Assembly (NCBI RefSeq): GCF_030823405.1
Contig: NZ_JAUSXC010000001.1
Coordinates: 3,331,001-3,395,000 of the forward strand
DNA: 64,000 bases
Reading direction: 5' to 3'
Origin: Chryseobacterium ginsenosidimutans
GTDB lineage: Bacteria > Bacteroidota > Bacteroidia > Flavobacteriales > Weeksellaceae
Positions 17,086-25,984 of the stretch are shown piece after piece (position 1 is the first letter of the stretch; the number at the start of each line of letters is the position of its first letter). A program made the position numbers and the translations under genes. Below the pieces are notes generated by a model. That model saw only the letters and a program-made list of their open reading frames with translations, made no database searches and had not been told where the DNA came from.

Positions 17086-17340
17086 ATGAAAGAAAATGCA
17101 TTTAGCCAATTAAGCGATCAGGAATTATTAGAAAAAAAGAAACAACTAAAATCCAGCAATATAATAAATGCTGTAATTATTGGCGTATTAATAGGAGTTG
17201 TAATTTACAGCTTCATAAAAAGTGGTTTCAGGCTTTTTACATTTTTGCCATTACTTTTCGTTTACTTCATTGTAAAAAACCAAAATGAGAGCAAAGAACT
17301 TGAAAAGGAAATTAAATCCCGAAATGTAAAGCAAGAATAA
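17086..17340 (+). CDS. small two-helix membrane protein, function unknown
   Basis: An 84-residue protein with a charged N-terminal helix (QLSDQELLEKKKQLKSS), two hydrophobic segments (about 26-45 and 50-64) and a charged C-terminal tail. It belongs to no family I can name with confidence. It stands alone between the ohr terminator and the lactonase gene. Codon use and start context look normal for the window. Confidence 0.65.
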   Translation: MKENAFSQLSDQELLEKKKQLKSSNIINAVIIGVLIGVVIYSFIKSGFRLFTFLPLLFVYFIVKNQNESKELEKEIKSRNVKQE

Positions 17341-17411
17341 ATTCGTAAAATTGATTTAATTAAACTAAACATCTTTCATCTTTACTTATCAATACTTTCA
17401 ATTAAAATACC

Positions 17412-18533
17412 TTGAAAAACTTCCTAATATTCATCTTCACAATCTGTATTTTTCTTAACTTTTACTCTCAAAATACATATGCTTTTTTCGGATCATTCAA
17501 TCGGGACAAAGATACAGAAGGGATCTACGTTTATGAATTAGATACAATTCGTGGAAACTTGTCTAAAATAACGACTTTTAAAGGCATTTTAAATCCGTCA
17601 TTTCTCACTTTATCTCCAAACGGAAAATATGTTTTTGCCTGTACAGAAAGTAAAACTCAAAATGGAGGAAGTGTAAGCAGTTTTGAATTTAACCCTGAAA
17701 ATAAATCATTAACCTTCATCAATAAGCAAAAAAGTGGTGGCGAAAACCCGGTTTATCTGACAGTTCATAAAAACGGTAAATGGCTGGTTAATGGCAATTA
17801 TACTGAAGGCAGTATTTCTGTTTATCCAATTTCAGAAAACGGAAAAATTAAACCTTATGTTCAGAACTTTCAATTCGCGGAAGGAAGTATAAACCCTGAC
17901 AGACAAGATCGTTCGCATATTCATTCTGCTGTTTTCTCTCCTAATTTCGACTATATCTTTTTTCCGGATTTGGGAGCTGATAAAATCAGAACCTATCGAT
18001 TTGAAAATGAATCGAAACAACCTTTACAAAATGCTGAAATTCCTTTTACAAAAACGACTTTGGGAAGCGGACCGAGACACTTCACATTCCATCCCAACGG
18101 AAAATTTGCCTACTGTATTGAAGAAATGGGAGGAACAGTAAGCACTTATTCCTATGAAAACGGAAAACTCAACAATCTTCAAAGGATCAACACCCATTCC
18201 GACAAGTATAAAGACGATTTTGAAAGTTCCGACGTTCACATTTCGCCCGATGGAAAATTTTTATATGCTTCCAATCGTGGAAAAGAAAATAATATCGCCA
18301 TATTTTCAATCCAAAACGACGGGAAATTGAAAACAGTCGGCTATCAATCAACAAAGGGAAAACATCCGAGAGTTTTTGCTCTTGATCCAACCGGAAAATT
18401 TTTAATTACAACCAATGCTGTAAGCGGTGATGTGGTTGTTTTTAAACGGAATTCAGAGACGGGTTTATTGAAAAAAGTGGGTAAAAAGATTAAAATTAAA
18501 AATGCTTCCAGCATACAGATAAGGAAGTATTAA
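17412..18533 (+). CDS. exported lactonase-fold beta-propeller protein
   Basis: A 373-residue protein with an N-terminal signal peptide (MKNFLIFIFTICIFLNFYSQ). Seven-bladed propeller repeats of the lactonase family follow (the 6-phosphogluconolactonase type, YbhE-like). Repeating blade signatures include LSPNGKYVFACTE, VHKNGKWLVNGNY, FSPNFDYIFFPDLGADKI, FHPNGKFAYCIEEM, ISPDGKFLYASNRG and LDPTGKFLITTN. The start is a TTG, because no ATG precedes the signal peptide. A secreted form is unlikely to work in the pentose phosphate pathway, so the substrate is unknown. Confidence 0.85.
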   Translation: MKNFLIFIFTICIFLNFYSQNTYAFFGSFNRDKDTEGIYVYELDTIRGNLSKITTFKGILNPSFLTLSPNGKYVFACTESKTQNGGSVSSFEFNPENKSLTFINKQKSGGENPVYLTVHKNGKWLVNGNYTEGSISVYPISENGKIKPYVQNFQFAEGSINPDRQDRSHIHSAVFSPNFDYIFFPDLGADKIRTYRFENESKQPLQNAEIPFTKTTLGSGPRHFTFHPNGKFAYCIEEMGGTVSTYSYENGKLNNLQRINTHSDKYKDDFESSDVHISPDGKFLYASNRGKENNIAIFSIQNDGKLKTVGYQSTKGKHPRVFALDPTGKFLITTNAVSGDVVVFKRNSETGLLKKVGKKIKIKNASSIQIRKY

Positions 18534-18633
18534 GTTTTTTGTGCACTAGAAGAATATCCGAAAAAAATTAAATTTCTGAAAATGTGGACTCGTCAAAAAT
18601 AGATAAACCAAGTTAGGAATATATTATCACTAA

Positions 18634-19263
18634 TTATCTCGTCACAGAATCACTTTTCTTAAAAGCATCAACAGGTTGATAAGCATCATTCTTCTCCTTT
18701 TCTTTTTTATCTGAAATTAAAATCCCGAAGAGATGATCGATTTCGTGTTGGAAAATAACTGCCGTAAAACCTTCCACTATTTCTGAATACTTTTGTCCTT
18801 TTAAATCAACATACTCCAATTGAATGACTTTACTACGGTAAAACTGATCCCTGAAATGAGGAATCGACAAATCGCCTTCCGGGCCAAGATTCTGTAATTC
18901 TGATCTCCAAACAATTACGGGATTGATAAAATATTCCAACGGTTCTCCGGCTTTATCAAAACGCTGAACCCAGATAATTTTTCTATTGATTCCGACTTGC
19001 GGCGCAGCAATTCCTACTCCACCCTCTGTTGCTGTTAAAGATTCTTTCATTCGGTTGACCAAAATTGCTGTATTTTTATCAAGCGGATCAATTTCTGTGG
19101 AAAGGCTTAACAATGTTTTATGCTGATTGTCATCCGTTGTCTGGTAAATGGGCAAAGCGGTATTTTTATCACCTTGATTGATGATTGAAATCTCACTTGA
19201 AGTCAATTTCTGAGCATTTAGTAAACCGATGAAAAGTATGAAGAGAAAGGATAGCTTTTTCAT
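18634..19263 (-). CDS. exported peptide-deformylase homologue with altered metal ligand
   Basis: A 209-residue protein with a signal peptide (MKKLSFLFILFIGLLNAQ) followed by a peptide deformylase domain. Motif I is GVGIAAPQVG (about 82-91), motif II reads EGDLSIP (129-135) and motif III is HEIDH (173-177). Normal deformylases have EGCLS, whose Cys binds the catalytic metal; here it is Asp (GAT codon). The start at 19263 is chosen over an upstream ATG at 19305 because a TATCTTTG promoter element (minus strand, 19283-19290) lies between them. Export and the ligand change argue against a housekeeping deformylase role. Confidence 0.88.
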   Translation of the reverse strand: MKKLSFLFILFIGLLNAQKLTSSEISIINQGDKNTALPIYQTTDDNQHKTLLSLSTEIDPLDKNTAILVNRMKESLTATEGGVGIAAPQVGINRKIIWVQRFDKAGEPLEYFINPVIVWRSELQNLGPEGDLSIPHFRDQFYRSKVIQLEYVDLKGQKYSEIVEGFTAVIFQHEIDHLFGILISDKKEKEKNDAYQPVDAFKKSDSVTR

Positions 19264-19282
19264 TTTTGAGTAAAAATATAAA

Positions 19283-19290
19283 CAAAGATA
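19283..19290 (-). promoter_or_regulatory. -7 element for the exported deformylase homologue
   Basis: TATCTTTG on the minus strand matches TAnnTTTG, about 20 bases before the ATG at 19263. Confidence 0.5.
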
Positions 19291-19312
19291 ATTAATGTCT
19301 TTCAAACATAAT

Positions 19313-19384
19313 ATTTGTCATTCCTTAAAAATCTAAACTCCAATTTTAGCAAAACTATGCTGAGATTCCTACGGAATGACAAAT
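19313..19384. repeat. intergenic inverted repeat with 12-bp perfect arms
   Basis: atttgtcattcc (19313-19324) is exactly complementary to ggaatgacaaat (19373-19384), with about 48 bases between. Its gtcattcc arm resembles the weaker repeat at 7245-7305. It lies between two same-strand genes and may be a remnant of a small mobile repeat or a transcript-end structure. Confidence 0.55.
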
Positions 19385-19408
19385 TGTGTGAATATTATCG
19401 TAAAATCT

Positions 19409-20281
19409 CTAATAAGTCTTCGTCATATCACTCGGAATAATCAAGTTAAAATCCGTTGGAATATAGTCTTTTTCGGGAATCTTTAATTCAGGATTTTCGG
19501 ATTCAAATACAGAAATGACAGCCATTTTCAGATTTGGGTTTTTCTGTTTGATATACCAATAAATTCCGCCAAATTCTTTGCTGTGGTAATTTCCGTTGTA
19601 ATGAATAAAAGTTTTCCCGGCTTGCATATTCTTCAAAATAGATTCTGCCATTGTTGCATCTTTTGTTGCCTGTGCGGAGATAAAATTCATCACTTTGGTA
19701 CCGTCTGCATGTTCGCCCATCATCGTTTTCATTTCGGGATAACCGGGAGTATCCAAAGTCACTTTTATGGGTAATTGTGCAATATAAGTTTTCTCTTTTT
19801 CACTTAAACTATTTAATGATTCCAGCCCTTCTTTTGAAGTCTGAGAAGCATATTTTCTTGGAATATTGGTGGCGATGAAATTCAGTTTTTTATCTTTAGC
19901 AAAATCAACCAACGGTTTGTAATCTGTCGTAAAATTATTCCACAAACGGGCAGAATCCTTTAATGTTTTAGCATCAAATTTCCCGCTCAAATATTGATTT
20001 AACTGAGATTGATTATCTCTTTCAAACATTTCAGCACCTAAAATAAGCTGTCCGTTTTTCTTTTCAAACAAGGCTTCGGTAATTTTCAGCTGAAGCCAGT
20101 GATTGATCGAACTGTTATGATTTTCACCAAAAAAAACGACATCATAATCGGCTAATTCTTTAACTAATTTTTCTGTCTTGATCTCCTTTCCTTTTTGATC
20201 ATAAAATTGATATGCTTTGAAGTTTTGTGCATTGATAACACTGAAACATATCAATAATATGGCTATGAAAATATTTTTCAT
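19409..20281 (-). CDS. ChaN-family haem/iron-regulated protein
   Basis: A 290-residue exported protein. MKNIFIAILLICFSVINAQ is a signal peptide. The ChaN (DUF399) fold is shown by YDVVFFGENHNSSINHWLQL with the conserved GE.H motif. GAEMFERDNQSQLNQYLSGK, MNFISAQATKDATMAESI and FIHYNGNYHSKEFGGIYWY follow. ChaN proteins bind haem and are linked to iron uptake, which fits the hmu cluster just upstream. No lipobox Cys is seen, so it is probably periplasmic rather than lipidated. The product of hmuS lies about 190 bases upstream, separated by a terminator. Confidence 0.85.
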   Translation of the reverse strand: MKNIFIAILLICFSVINAQNFKAYQFYDQKGKEIKTEKLVKELADYDVVFFGENHNSSINHWLQLKITEALFEKKNGQLILGAEMFERDNQSQLNQYLSGKFDAKTLKDSARLWNNFTTDYKPLVDFAKDKKLNFIATNIPRKYASQTSKEGLESLNSLSEKEKTYIAQLPIKVTLDTPGYPEMKTMMGEHADGTKVMNFISAQATKDATMAESILKNMQAGKTFIHYNGNYHSKEFGGIYWYIKQKNPNLKMAVISVFESENPELKIPEKDYIPTDFNLIIPSDMTKTY

Positions 20282-20310
20282 TTTTATTTAATTTTAATGA
20301 GTCTTTTAAA

Positions 20311-20400
20311 CACTAATGTCACAAATTTCTTTTACAAATATCACAAATTATTATTAAACATGATTTCTAGAATTAGTGTCATTTGTGAAAATTATTTGTG
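20311..20400. repeat. intergenic stretch of repeated CACAAAT/ATTTGTG words
   Basis: Between chaN and the hmuS terminator, short words cactaat, tcacaaat, acaaat and their complements attagtg, atttgtg alternate and can fold back on each other (20311-20317 with 20372-20378). No coding potential was seen. This looks like a degenerate intergenic repeat. Confidence 0.4.
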
Positions 20401-20421
20401 TTAATTGTGTTTAATTTAAAT

Positions 20422-20454
20422 AAAAAAGCCGCCTTGAAAAAACAAAACGGCCTT
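20422..20454 (-). terminator. terminator of the hmu operon
   Basis: On the minus strand, downstream of hmuS, ggccg and cggc arms with flanking A/T pairs enclose a T-rich loop and are followed by a run of T (plus-strand aaaaaa at 20423-20428). It separates the hmu operon from the ChaN-like gene. Confidence 0.7.
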
Positions 20455-20472
20455 ATAAAATCATCTAACTAT

Positions 20473-21501
20473 TTATTTTTCTAAATCTGCTACAAGGTTT
20501 TTCCACTCTTGCAGCTCAGGAATTCCGGGTTTTCTTTTTCCGAAGAATTGTACGATAAAGTCTCCTTCTTTATTGAATACCTCGATAGCCGTTACTTCGC
20601 CATCTTCTGTTGGCTTTTTCACGATCCAGGCTTCAGCGATTTTTGTTACATCAAGGTGTAAGTTGAAATCAGGATCCATTACGTTGAACCATTGCTGATG
20701 CCAAAGAACTTTTTTCACATTTCCTGTATGGATCTGGATAATCCCTCTGTTTCCAACAAAAATCATAATTGGAAGTTCTTTTTCAGAAGCATCTTCAAGA
20801 ACACTTACCACTTTTGCATTATCAATTTTTTTTGTGAATCCTTCCGGAGCCAATCTTAATGCCTGAGTTCTGCTTACACCGAATTTTCTGGTCATCATGA
20901 AGAAATCATGAGTATCTTTCAATTCTGTCCATGCTTTTTGGAAACCCTCAACATCGATTTCAGAATCTGCTTTTTCACTAGCTTTTGGAGCCACTGTTTC
21001 TAATTCCAACGTTGAATTTTGTTCTTCAGCTTTGAATTTCTCAACAATAACATCGAAAGCAGCTTCGTTGCTGTCTTTTGTTAAATAAATTTTATGTAGC
21101 GCCAATCCATCTTTTCCGAAGAACTGCAGACTTTTTTTGTCACCTTCCACTACTCCGAAAGCAAATTTCCAGTGGTTCAGGAAAATCCTCAAATCAATAT
21201 CTTCTCCAACGAAAAGTTGTGCGTGAGGGCTGCTGAAATCTCCGTTCTGGTAAGTGCCTTTTCTCTCGTGAACACACTCCTCGTTACGCGTAAGAGCCAT
21301 TACTTTTCCTAATTGCTCAGTTTCAGTTAAAATATCTTTAAATTCTGGCTTAAGAATTGTAACTCCCTCTCCTACGTTTGTTGCCAATAATTCAGCTTCA
21401 CTTACTCCTAATTCTGTTGCTGCATTTCTGATTCTCAAATGTGGGTTTTCAGCTTTCAGAGCTTCCCATTTTTCTCTCAGATCATTAACTAATGTGCTCA
21501 T
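20473..21501 (-). CDS. hmuS: hemin-degrading factor / haem carrier (HmuS/HemS family)
   Basis: A 342-residue cytoplasmic protein made of two tandem HemS/ChuX domains (about 30-160 and 190-335). The first domain has VMALTRNEECVHERKGTYQN, carrying the likely haem-ligand His region, and VGEDIDLRIFLNHWKFAFGV. The second has VGNRGIIQIHTGNVKKVLWH and QQWFNVMDPDFNLHLDVTKI. HemS-type proteins receive imported haem and either carry it or open the ring. It is the last gene of the hmuR-Y-T-U-V-x-S operon. Confidence 0.92.
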   Translation of the reverse strand: MSTLVNDLREKWEALKAENPHLRIRNAATELGVSEAELLATNVGEGVTILKPEFKDILTETEQLGKVMALTRNEECVHERKGTYQNGDFSSPHAQLFVGEDIDLRIFLNHWKFAFGVVEGDKKSLQFFGKDGLALHKIYLTKDSNEAAFDVIVEKFKAEEQNSTLELETVAPKASEKADSEIDVEGFQKAWTELKDTHDFFMMTRKFGVSRTQALRLAPEGFTKKIDNAKVVSVLEDASEKELPIMIFVGNRGIIQIHTGNVKKVLWHQQWFNVMDPDFNLHLDVTKIAEAWIVKKPTEDGEVTAIEVFNKEGDFIVQFFGKRKPGIPELQEWKNLVADLEK

Positions 21502-21505
21502 TATT

Positions 21506-22156
21506 TTATTTTTTTATGGTTAAGATTGTATAATTTCTTGTTATTGTTTTGTCTTCTGTCTTGCTTTTCACTTCTTCTTCCTTTTCGGAGATTTTCATTC
21601 TTTTAAAATGACTTTTGGAAACCGTTTCTTCCATTTCATCTGTATTATACAGTGTAAAATTGAATTGTGTGAAAGGCAGTTTTTCCATGAAATCTCTTTG
21701 TCCGAAAGTAAGAACAAAGGTTCCGTTATCTTTTAAAACCCTGTAAATTTCATTTAGATAATCAACAGGCTCATCCCAGAAATAAACAGTATTCACAGTA
21801 TAGATTTTATCGAATTTTTTATCTTCAAAAGGAAGTCTTTTACCTTCATACAAAACAAATTCAGCTCGATTTTTAAACTCTTTATTTAATCTTTTGGCTT
21901 CATTATGCATTGTCTCGGAAATATCTATTCCTGTATATTGGACGTTTTGAGCTTTATTTAAAATGCTTTTAACATGAGCTGCATTTCCGTGTCCTATTTC
22001 AAGAACATTTTCATCATCTTCTATTAAAAGAGCTTTAATACTTTCCAATGTCATTCCGATGTTGGTGGCATTCATCATTTCCCCGATTTCAATCCCTTTT
22101 TCACCTTGAGGATTCGCAAGATTCTGAGCTAATATTTTTAAATTCTCTTTTTCCAT
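21506..22156 (-). CDS. class I SAM-dependent methyltransferase
   Basis: A 216-residue methyltransferase of the UbiE/Methyltransf_11 type. SAM motif I is NVLEIGHGNAAHVKSIL, motif II follows with YTGIDISETMHNEAKRL, and the post-motif LPFEDKKFDKIYTVNTVYFW is typical. The substrate is unknown. It is placed between hmuV and hmuS with gaps of one and four bases. Members in haem operons might act on haem or its breakdown products, but nothing in the sequence proves that. Confidence 0.82.
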   Translation of the reverse strand: MEKENLKILAQNLANPQGEKGIEIGEMMNATNIGMTLESIKALLIEDDENVLEIGHGNAAHVKSILNKAQNVQYTGIDISETMHNEAKRLNKEFKNRAEFVLYEGKRLPFEDKKFDKIYTVNTVYFWDEPVDYLNEIYRVLKDNGTFVLTFGQRDFMEKLPFTQFNFTLYNTDEMEETVSKSHFKRMKISEKEEEVKSKTEDKTITRNYTILTIKK

Positions 22157-22157
22157 A

Positions 22158-22928
22158 TTATCCGAAAATAATCATTGGGTTATTCGTAATTGGGTGGTCG
22201 CAAATCGTACATGGAAAGTTGTACGCCTCGCTTATATTTTCTGATGTAAAAACTTCTTCGGGAGTTCCATAAGAAGAAACCCTTCCTGATTTCATTAATA
22301 AAATTTTGTCCGCAAACTGTGCCGCCAGATTCAAATCGTGAAGAACAACAATCGCAGAATTTGCTTTTTTAGTGAAATTTTTAATGATTTCCAATGCTTT
22401 GTACTGATGTTTTACATCTAAATTATTCAAAGGCTCATCAAGAAAAACGAGCTTATGGGTAATTTCGTTTTGCAACTGCGCCATCACTCTGGAAAGATGT
22501 ACACGCTGTTTTTCACCACCCGACAACGTATTGTATTCTCTGTCTTTCAAGTAGTAGACATCCGTTTCATACATCATATTATTCATCGCTTCATGGTCTT
22601 CCTGTCTTGGCTGAGCATCAAAATACGGGTAACGACCCATCATCACGACATCTTTGACCTCAAGAGGAATATCATTGCTGTTGTGCTGGGAAAATTTTGC
22701 TTTGTGCTTCGACAATTCTCTTACTTCCCAATCTCCGATGTTTTTATCTTTAAACAAAACCTTCTGTTTCGACTTTATTTCATTTGCCAAAATACTTAGG
22801 AGACTTGATTTTCCTGCTCCATTCGGACCAACAATTGCTAAAAACTCGCCGTATTCCAAAGAAATATCCACGGCATCAAGAATATGGAATTCTTTATGTT
22901 TATAACTGATCTGGTGTGCCTTTATCAT
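22158..22928 (-). CDS. hmuV: haem ABC transporter ATP-binding protein
   Basis: A 256-residue ATPase. Walker A is VGPNGAGKSSLLSIL, the ABC signature is TLSGGEKQRVHLSRVMAQL, Walker B is LVFLDEPLNNLDV and the H-loop is IVVLHDLNLAAQF. It is of the FecE/BtuD class that pairs with FecCD-type permeases. The start overlaps the hmuU stop by one base. It powers haem transfer across the inner membrane. Confidence 0.93.
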   Translation of the reverse strand: MIKAHQISYKHKEFHILDAVDISLEYGEFLAIVGPNGAGKSSLLSILANEIKSKQKVLFKDKNIGDWEVRELSKHKAKFSQHNSNDIPLEVKDVVMMGRYPYFDAQPRQEDHEAMNNMMYETDVYYLKDREYNTLSGGEKQRVHLSRVMAQLQNEITHKLVFLDEPLNNLDVKHQYKALEIIKNFTKKANSAIVVLHDLNLAAQFADKILLMKSGRVSSYGTPEEVFTSENISEAYNFPCTICDHPITNNPMIIFG

Positions 22929-23968
22929 TACAAACTTTTTTTGAATTTAACTAAAATAGCGATGAAAATAGGCCCTCCCATTAACGCCGTTAAAATACCG
23001 ATCGGTAATTCTGAAGGTTGTACGATACTTCTGCTGAATGTATCTGCCGTCAACAGCAAAATACTCCCAAAAACCGCTGATAATGGTAAAATGAAGGTGT
23101 AATTTGATTTAAATAAAAGTCTTAAAATATAAGGTACAATAAGACCTACAAAACCAATCGTTCCTGAAAAAGCCACCGTGGTTCCTACCATCAATGCTGT
23201 GATAATAATGATCTGCTTTTTCAGTTTTTCAACATTAATTCCTAAATGCTGAGCATCTTTTTCGCCTAACATCATTGCATTCAATGCCTTTCCTTTTGGC
23301 AATAAAATGATATAAGAAATGAGTAACACTACTCCTAAAATAATATTCTTCGTCCACGTTGCGGCGGCTAAACTTCCTAAATTCCAGAAAGTTAAATCCC
23401 TTAACTGGTCGTCTTTTGAAATATAAATCAAAAAACCTGTAATTGAGAAACCGATTGCCGTAATGGCAACTCCGCTCAAGAGCATCATGACTACATTTGT
23501 TTTTCCACCGCTTGTAGAAATCCTGTAAACCAGCAACATTGATAAAAGAGAACCGATGAAAGCAGAAATACCTACCAATGAAAATTGTACGGCTTCAGGA
23601 AGATATTGCTTGAAATGCCCTCCTAAAACTATCGCAATGGCGGCAAGTAGAGTCGCTCCCGATGTTAATCCTATTAAATCTCCCGTCGCTAAAGGATTTT
23701 TAAATAATCCCTGTAAACCTGTTCCTGAAACAGCAAGCATGCTTCCGATAAGAATTGCCATGATAATTCTGGCCGCTCTTACGTCCCAAACTACATATTT
23801 ATCACTTAATGATAAACTTTGATCTCCTTTAATTACTTTTCCCAACACTTCAAACGCAGATTTACCTCCAAAATCGTAAACCCCTGTATTAAGAGACCAT
23901 ACTGCAATAATAATAAGCAGTATGGTACTTATTGTAATGTAAAAGTATAGTTTACTTTGTGCTTTCAA
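22928..23968 (-). CDS. hmuU: haem ABC transporter permease
   Basis: A 346-residue permease of the FecCD/BtuC family with about ten transmembrane segments. Typical blocks are VRAARIIMAILIGSMLAVSG, GLFKNPLATGDLIGLTSGA, FWNLGSLAAATW, LGEKDAQHLGINVEKLK and TVAFSGTIGFVGLIVPYILR. The last block contains the coupling helix with its GxxGLIVPH-like motif. Overlaps with hmuT (17 bases) and hmuV (1 base) show tight translational coupling. Confidence 0.93.
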   Translation of the reverse strand: MKAQSKLYFYITISTILLIIIAVWSLNTGVYDFGGKSAFEVLGKVIKGDQSLSLSDKYVVWDVRAARIIMAILIGSMLAVSGTGLQGLFKNPLATGDLIGLTSGATLLAAIAIVLGGHFKQYLPEAVQFSLVGISAFIGSLLSMLLVYRISTSGGKTNVVMMLLSGVAITAIGFSITGFLIYISKDDQLRDLTFWNLGSLAAATWTKNIILGVVLLISYIILLPKGKALNAMMLGEKDAQHLGINVEKLKKQIIIITALMVGTTVAFSGTIGFVGLIVPYILRLLFKSNYTFILPLSAVFGSILLLTADTFSRSIVQPSELPIGILTALMGGPIFIAILVKFKKSL

Positions 23969-24830
23969 CTAATAATTTGTTTAATTCTACTGCAGCTTCT
24001 CCTAACCTTGGCCCAAAGCCAGAAACTAAACCTCCGTCCATTGCGATGATCTTCTTGTTTTTACCGGCGTTTGTCTGGGAAACACCCGGCATTTTAAGAG
24101 CACCTTCATTTCCTCCTGCACCCTGAAGTCCGCTTGTGAAGAAAAACAATACATCAGGATTTGCTTTTACAACCGCTTCCGGAGTCAATGGTTTGAAATC
24201 TTCAAAATCATTCACCGCGTTTTCACCACCTGCAAGACCTATTAATGAAGCCATTGGCGTATTTTTACCTGAAACCATCAACATGTTTCCTCTTGCGTAG
24301 ATGAACAATACTTTTGGCTTTTTAGCAATGTGCTGAACTTGTTTTAAATCAGTATCGATTTTATCGTTAAGCTTTTGATAATCTGTATTTCCGATCGCTT
24401 TTGCTACATCAGCAATTAGCTTTTTAGTTCCGTCAACTGTGAATTCCTGTTTGAAAACCTCAGTTTTAATTCCTGAAGACTTTATTTTCCCCATCAATTC
24501 CGGATTGATGTCTTTATCAGAAGCTAAAATTAAAGTCGGAGACACGGCCATGATCGGTTCGATGGTCATTGATCTTACGTGACCTAAATCTTTAGCCGTA
24601 GCTTTCAAAGATTCCGGATATGTGCTTGTAACGTCTGTTCCTACGATTTCTTTTTCGTGACCTAAAGCAGCTACGATTTCTGTAATTCCGCCGTTTAGAG
24701 TAACAATTTTATTATTAGATTTTGGAGCTTCAGAACTTACTTCTGTTGTATTTTCTTTTTTAGCACCTTCTTCTTTTTTGCAAGAATATACTGCAACAAG
24801 CACCGAAGCTGCAAGAATGAATTTTTTCAT
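23952..24830 (-). CDS. hmuT: haem ABC transporter substrate-binding lipoprotein
   Basis: A 292-residue periplasmic-binding protein of the BtuF/HmuT type. MKKFILAASVLVAVYSCKKE is a lipoprotein signal with Cys17. An acidic and Lys-rich linker is followed by VTLNGGITEIVAALGHEKEI and VGTDVTSTYPESLKATAKDL. The second lobe has FIYARGNMLMVSGKNTPMAS and LTPEAVVKANPDVLFFFTSG. It would take haem from the outer membrane receptor and deliver it to HmuUV. Confidence 0.9.
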   Translation of the reverse strand: MKKFILAASVLVAVYSCKKEEGAKKENTTEVSSEAPKSNNKIVTLNGGITEIVAALGHEKEIVGTDVTSTYPESLKATAKDLGHVRSMTIEPIMAVSPTLILASDKDINPELMGKIKSSGIKTEVFKQEFTVDGTKKLIADVAKAIGNTDYQKLNDKIDTDLKQVQHIAKKPKVLFIYARGNMLMVSGKNTPMASLIGLAGGENAVNDFEDFKPLTPEAVVKANPDVLFFFTSGLQGAGGNEGALKMPGVSQTNAGKNKKIIAMDGGLVSGFGPRLGEAAVELNKLLVESTK

Positions 24831-24853
24831 GATATACTTATTATTTGATTTAT

Positions 24854-25972
24854 TTATAAAGGTTCGAATTCAAAGTTTGGATAACCCCGCACTCCGTCTT
24901 TAGTCATTGCATTGAATCTTACTTTGTAATAAAAGCCTTCGGCATCTTTCAGAACGAAAAACCTGTTGCTATATGTCTGAGCACCGTTTGCACCTGTTGT
25001 TGTACGCCATTTGTCTCCAATTGCCCTATGATCGTTAAAAATGAATTTAGACTGGTCAATATTGCTTAGCTTAAACCCTCCGTAAGCCTGATCTAATGTC
25101 TGATTTGCTTCAACATCTACCTGATAGGTTCCTACACCACTTATCATATTTGTTAAAATAAAATCGGCGTAGAAATAACTTCCGGCACTTTGCCCAGGTC
25201 CTAAAAACACTTCGTTTGTAAATGTTGTAAATGAAATATCCCAATTATCTTTTTTAGGCTGTATTTCCACAGGTGTTCCGTTTTTAAGACTAAAAAAATT
25301 AAAGTTATAATCTGGATTTTTTGTGATTACATATTCTTTATATTGGGTATCATCTAAATCAGCATATCTTAATTTATATCCATTATTGGCTCTTAAAACC
25401 TGAATTTTCTTCCAACCTCTGGACTCCCCGGTTAATGAAACCGATCCTGGTGCTACAGTAGAGGTAGGAATTGCTTTTCCCATATTAACTAAATAAATAG
25501 CATTTTCGGCATCATTCACCTTAATTTCTGCTATCCCAGTAGTCTGTGTCAGGAAATTACCGTTCGGATTATCAACATATTGTAAATTAGAAGCAGTAAA
25601 CGTTCCTATCTGTACTACTCCCGTCAAGCTTGAAACATCAGAAGCTTTCACGGTGCTTATATTTGTAGCGTCGGGAATTTTGGCCACAGCCATACCTATT
25701 GACCCATTAATAATTACCCGGAATTCATCTCCATTGTAGAACCCTAATTCCCAATCAGTTCTGAGATTACTTTTCTGTGGTCTTAACTTGTGAGTTATCG
25801 GATCGATATCACTCAAATCAATCCAAACCTGGTTGGGTTGTGTTGCCCCACCCACAAAAGGCTCAGCCGTTGCTCCTGTTGCAGGCGGAACAGCTACCGG
25901 ATCTTCATCTGCAGAAAGACAAGACTGCAAAGCAATAGCTAAAGAAAGAGATACTATTTTTAAATATTTCAT
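24854..25972 (-). CDS. hmuY: HmuY-family haem-binding lipoprotein
   Basis: A 372-residue lipoprotein. MKYLKIVSLSLAIALQSCLS carries a lipobox with Cys18. The body matches the HmuY fold in layout: NQVWIDLSDIDPITHKLRP near the start, a WELGFYNGDEFRVIING segment, NWDISFTTFTNEV, and a C-terminal YYKVRFNAMTKDGVRGYPNF segment. In Porphyromonas, HmuY is a surface haemophore that passes haem to HmuR. It lies 12 bases downstream of the receptor gene, the same order as in that system. It is longer than P. gingivalis HmuY (about 216 residues), as seen in other flavobacteria. Confidence 0.87.
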   Translation of the reverse strand: MKYLKIVSLSLAIALQSCLSADEDPVAVPPATGATAEPFVGGATQPNQVWIDLSDIDPITHKLRPQKSNLRTDWELGFYNGDEFRVIINGSIGMAVAKIPDATNISTVKASDVSSLTGVVQIGTFTASNLQYVDNPNGNFLTQTTGIAEIKVNDAENAIYLVNMGKAIPTSTVAPGSVSLTGESRGWKKIQVLRANNGYKLRYADLDDTQYKEYVITKNPDYNFNFFSLKNGTPVEIQPKKDNWDISFTTFTNEVFLGPGQSAGSYFYADFILTNMISGVGTYQVDVEANQTLDQAYGGFKLSNIDQSKFIFNDHRAIGDKWRTTTGANGAQTYSNRFFVLKDAEGFYYKVRFNAMTKDGVRGYPNFEFEPL

Positions 25973-25984
25973 ACTATTAGTTTA

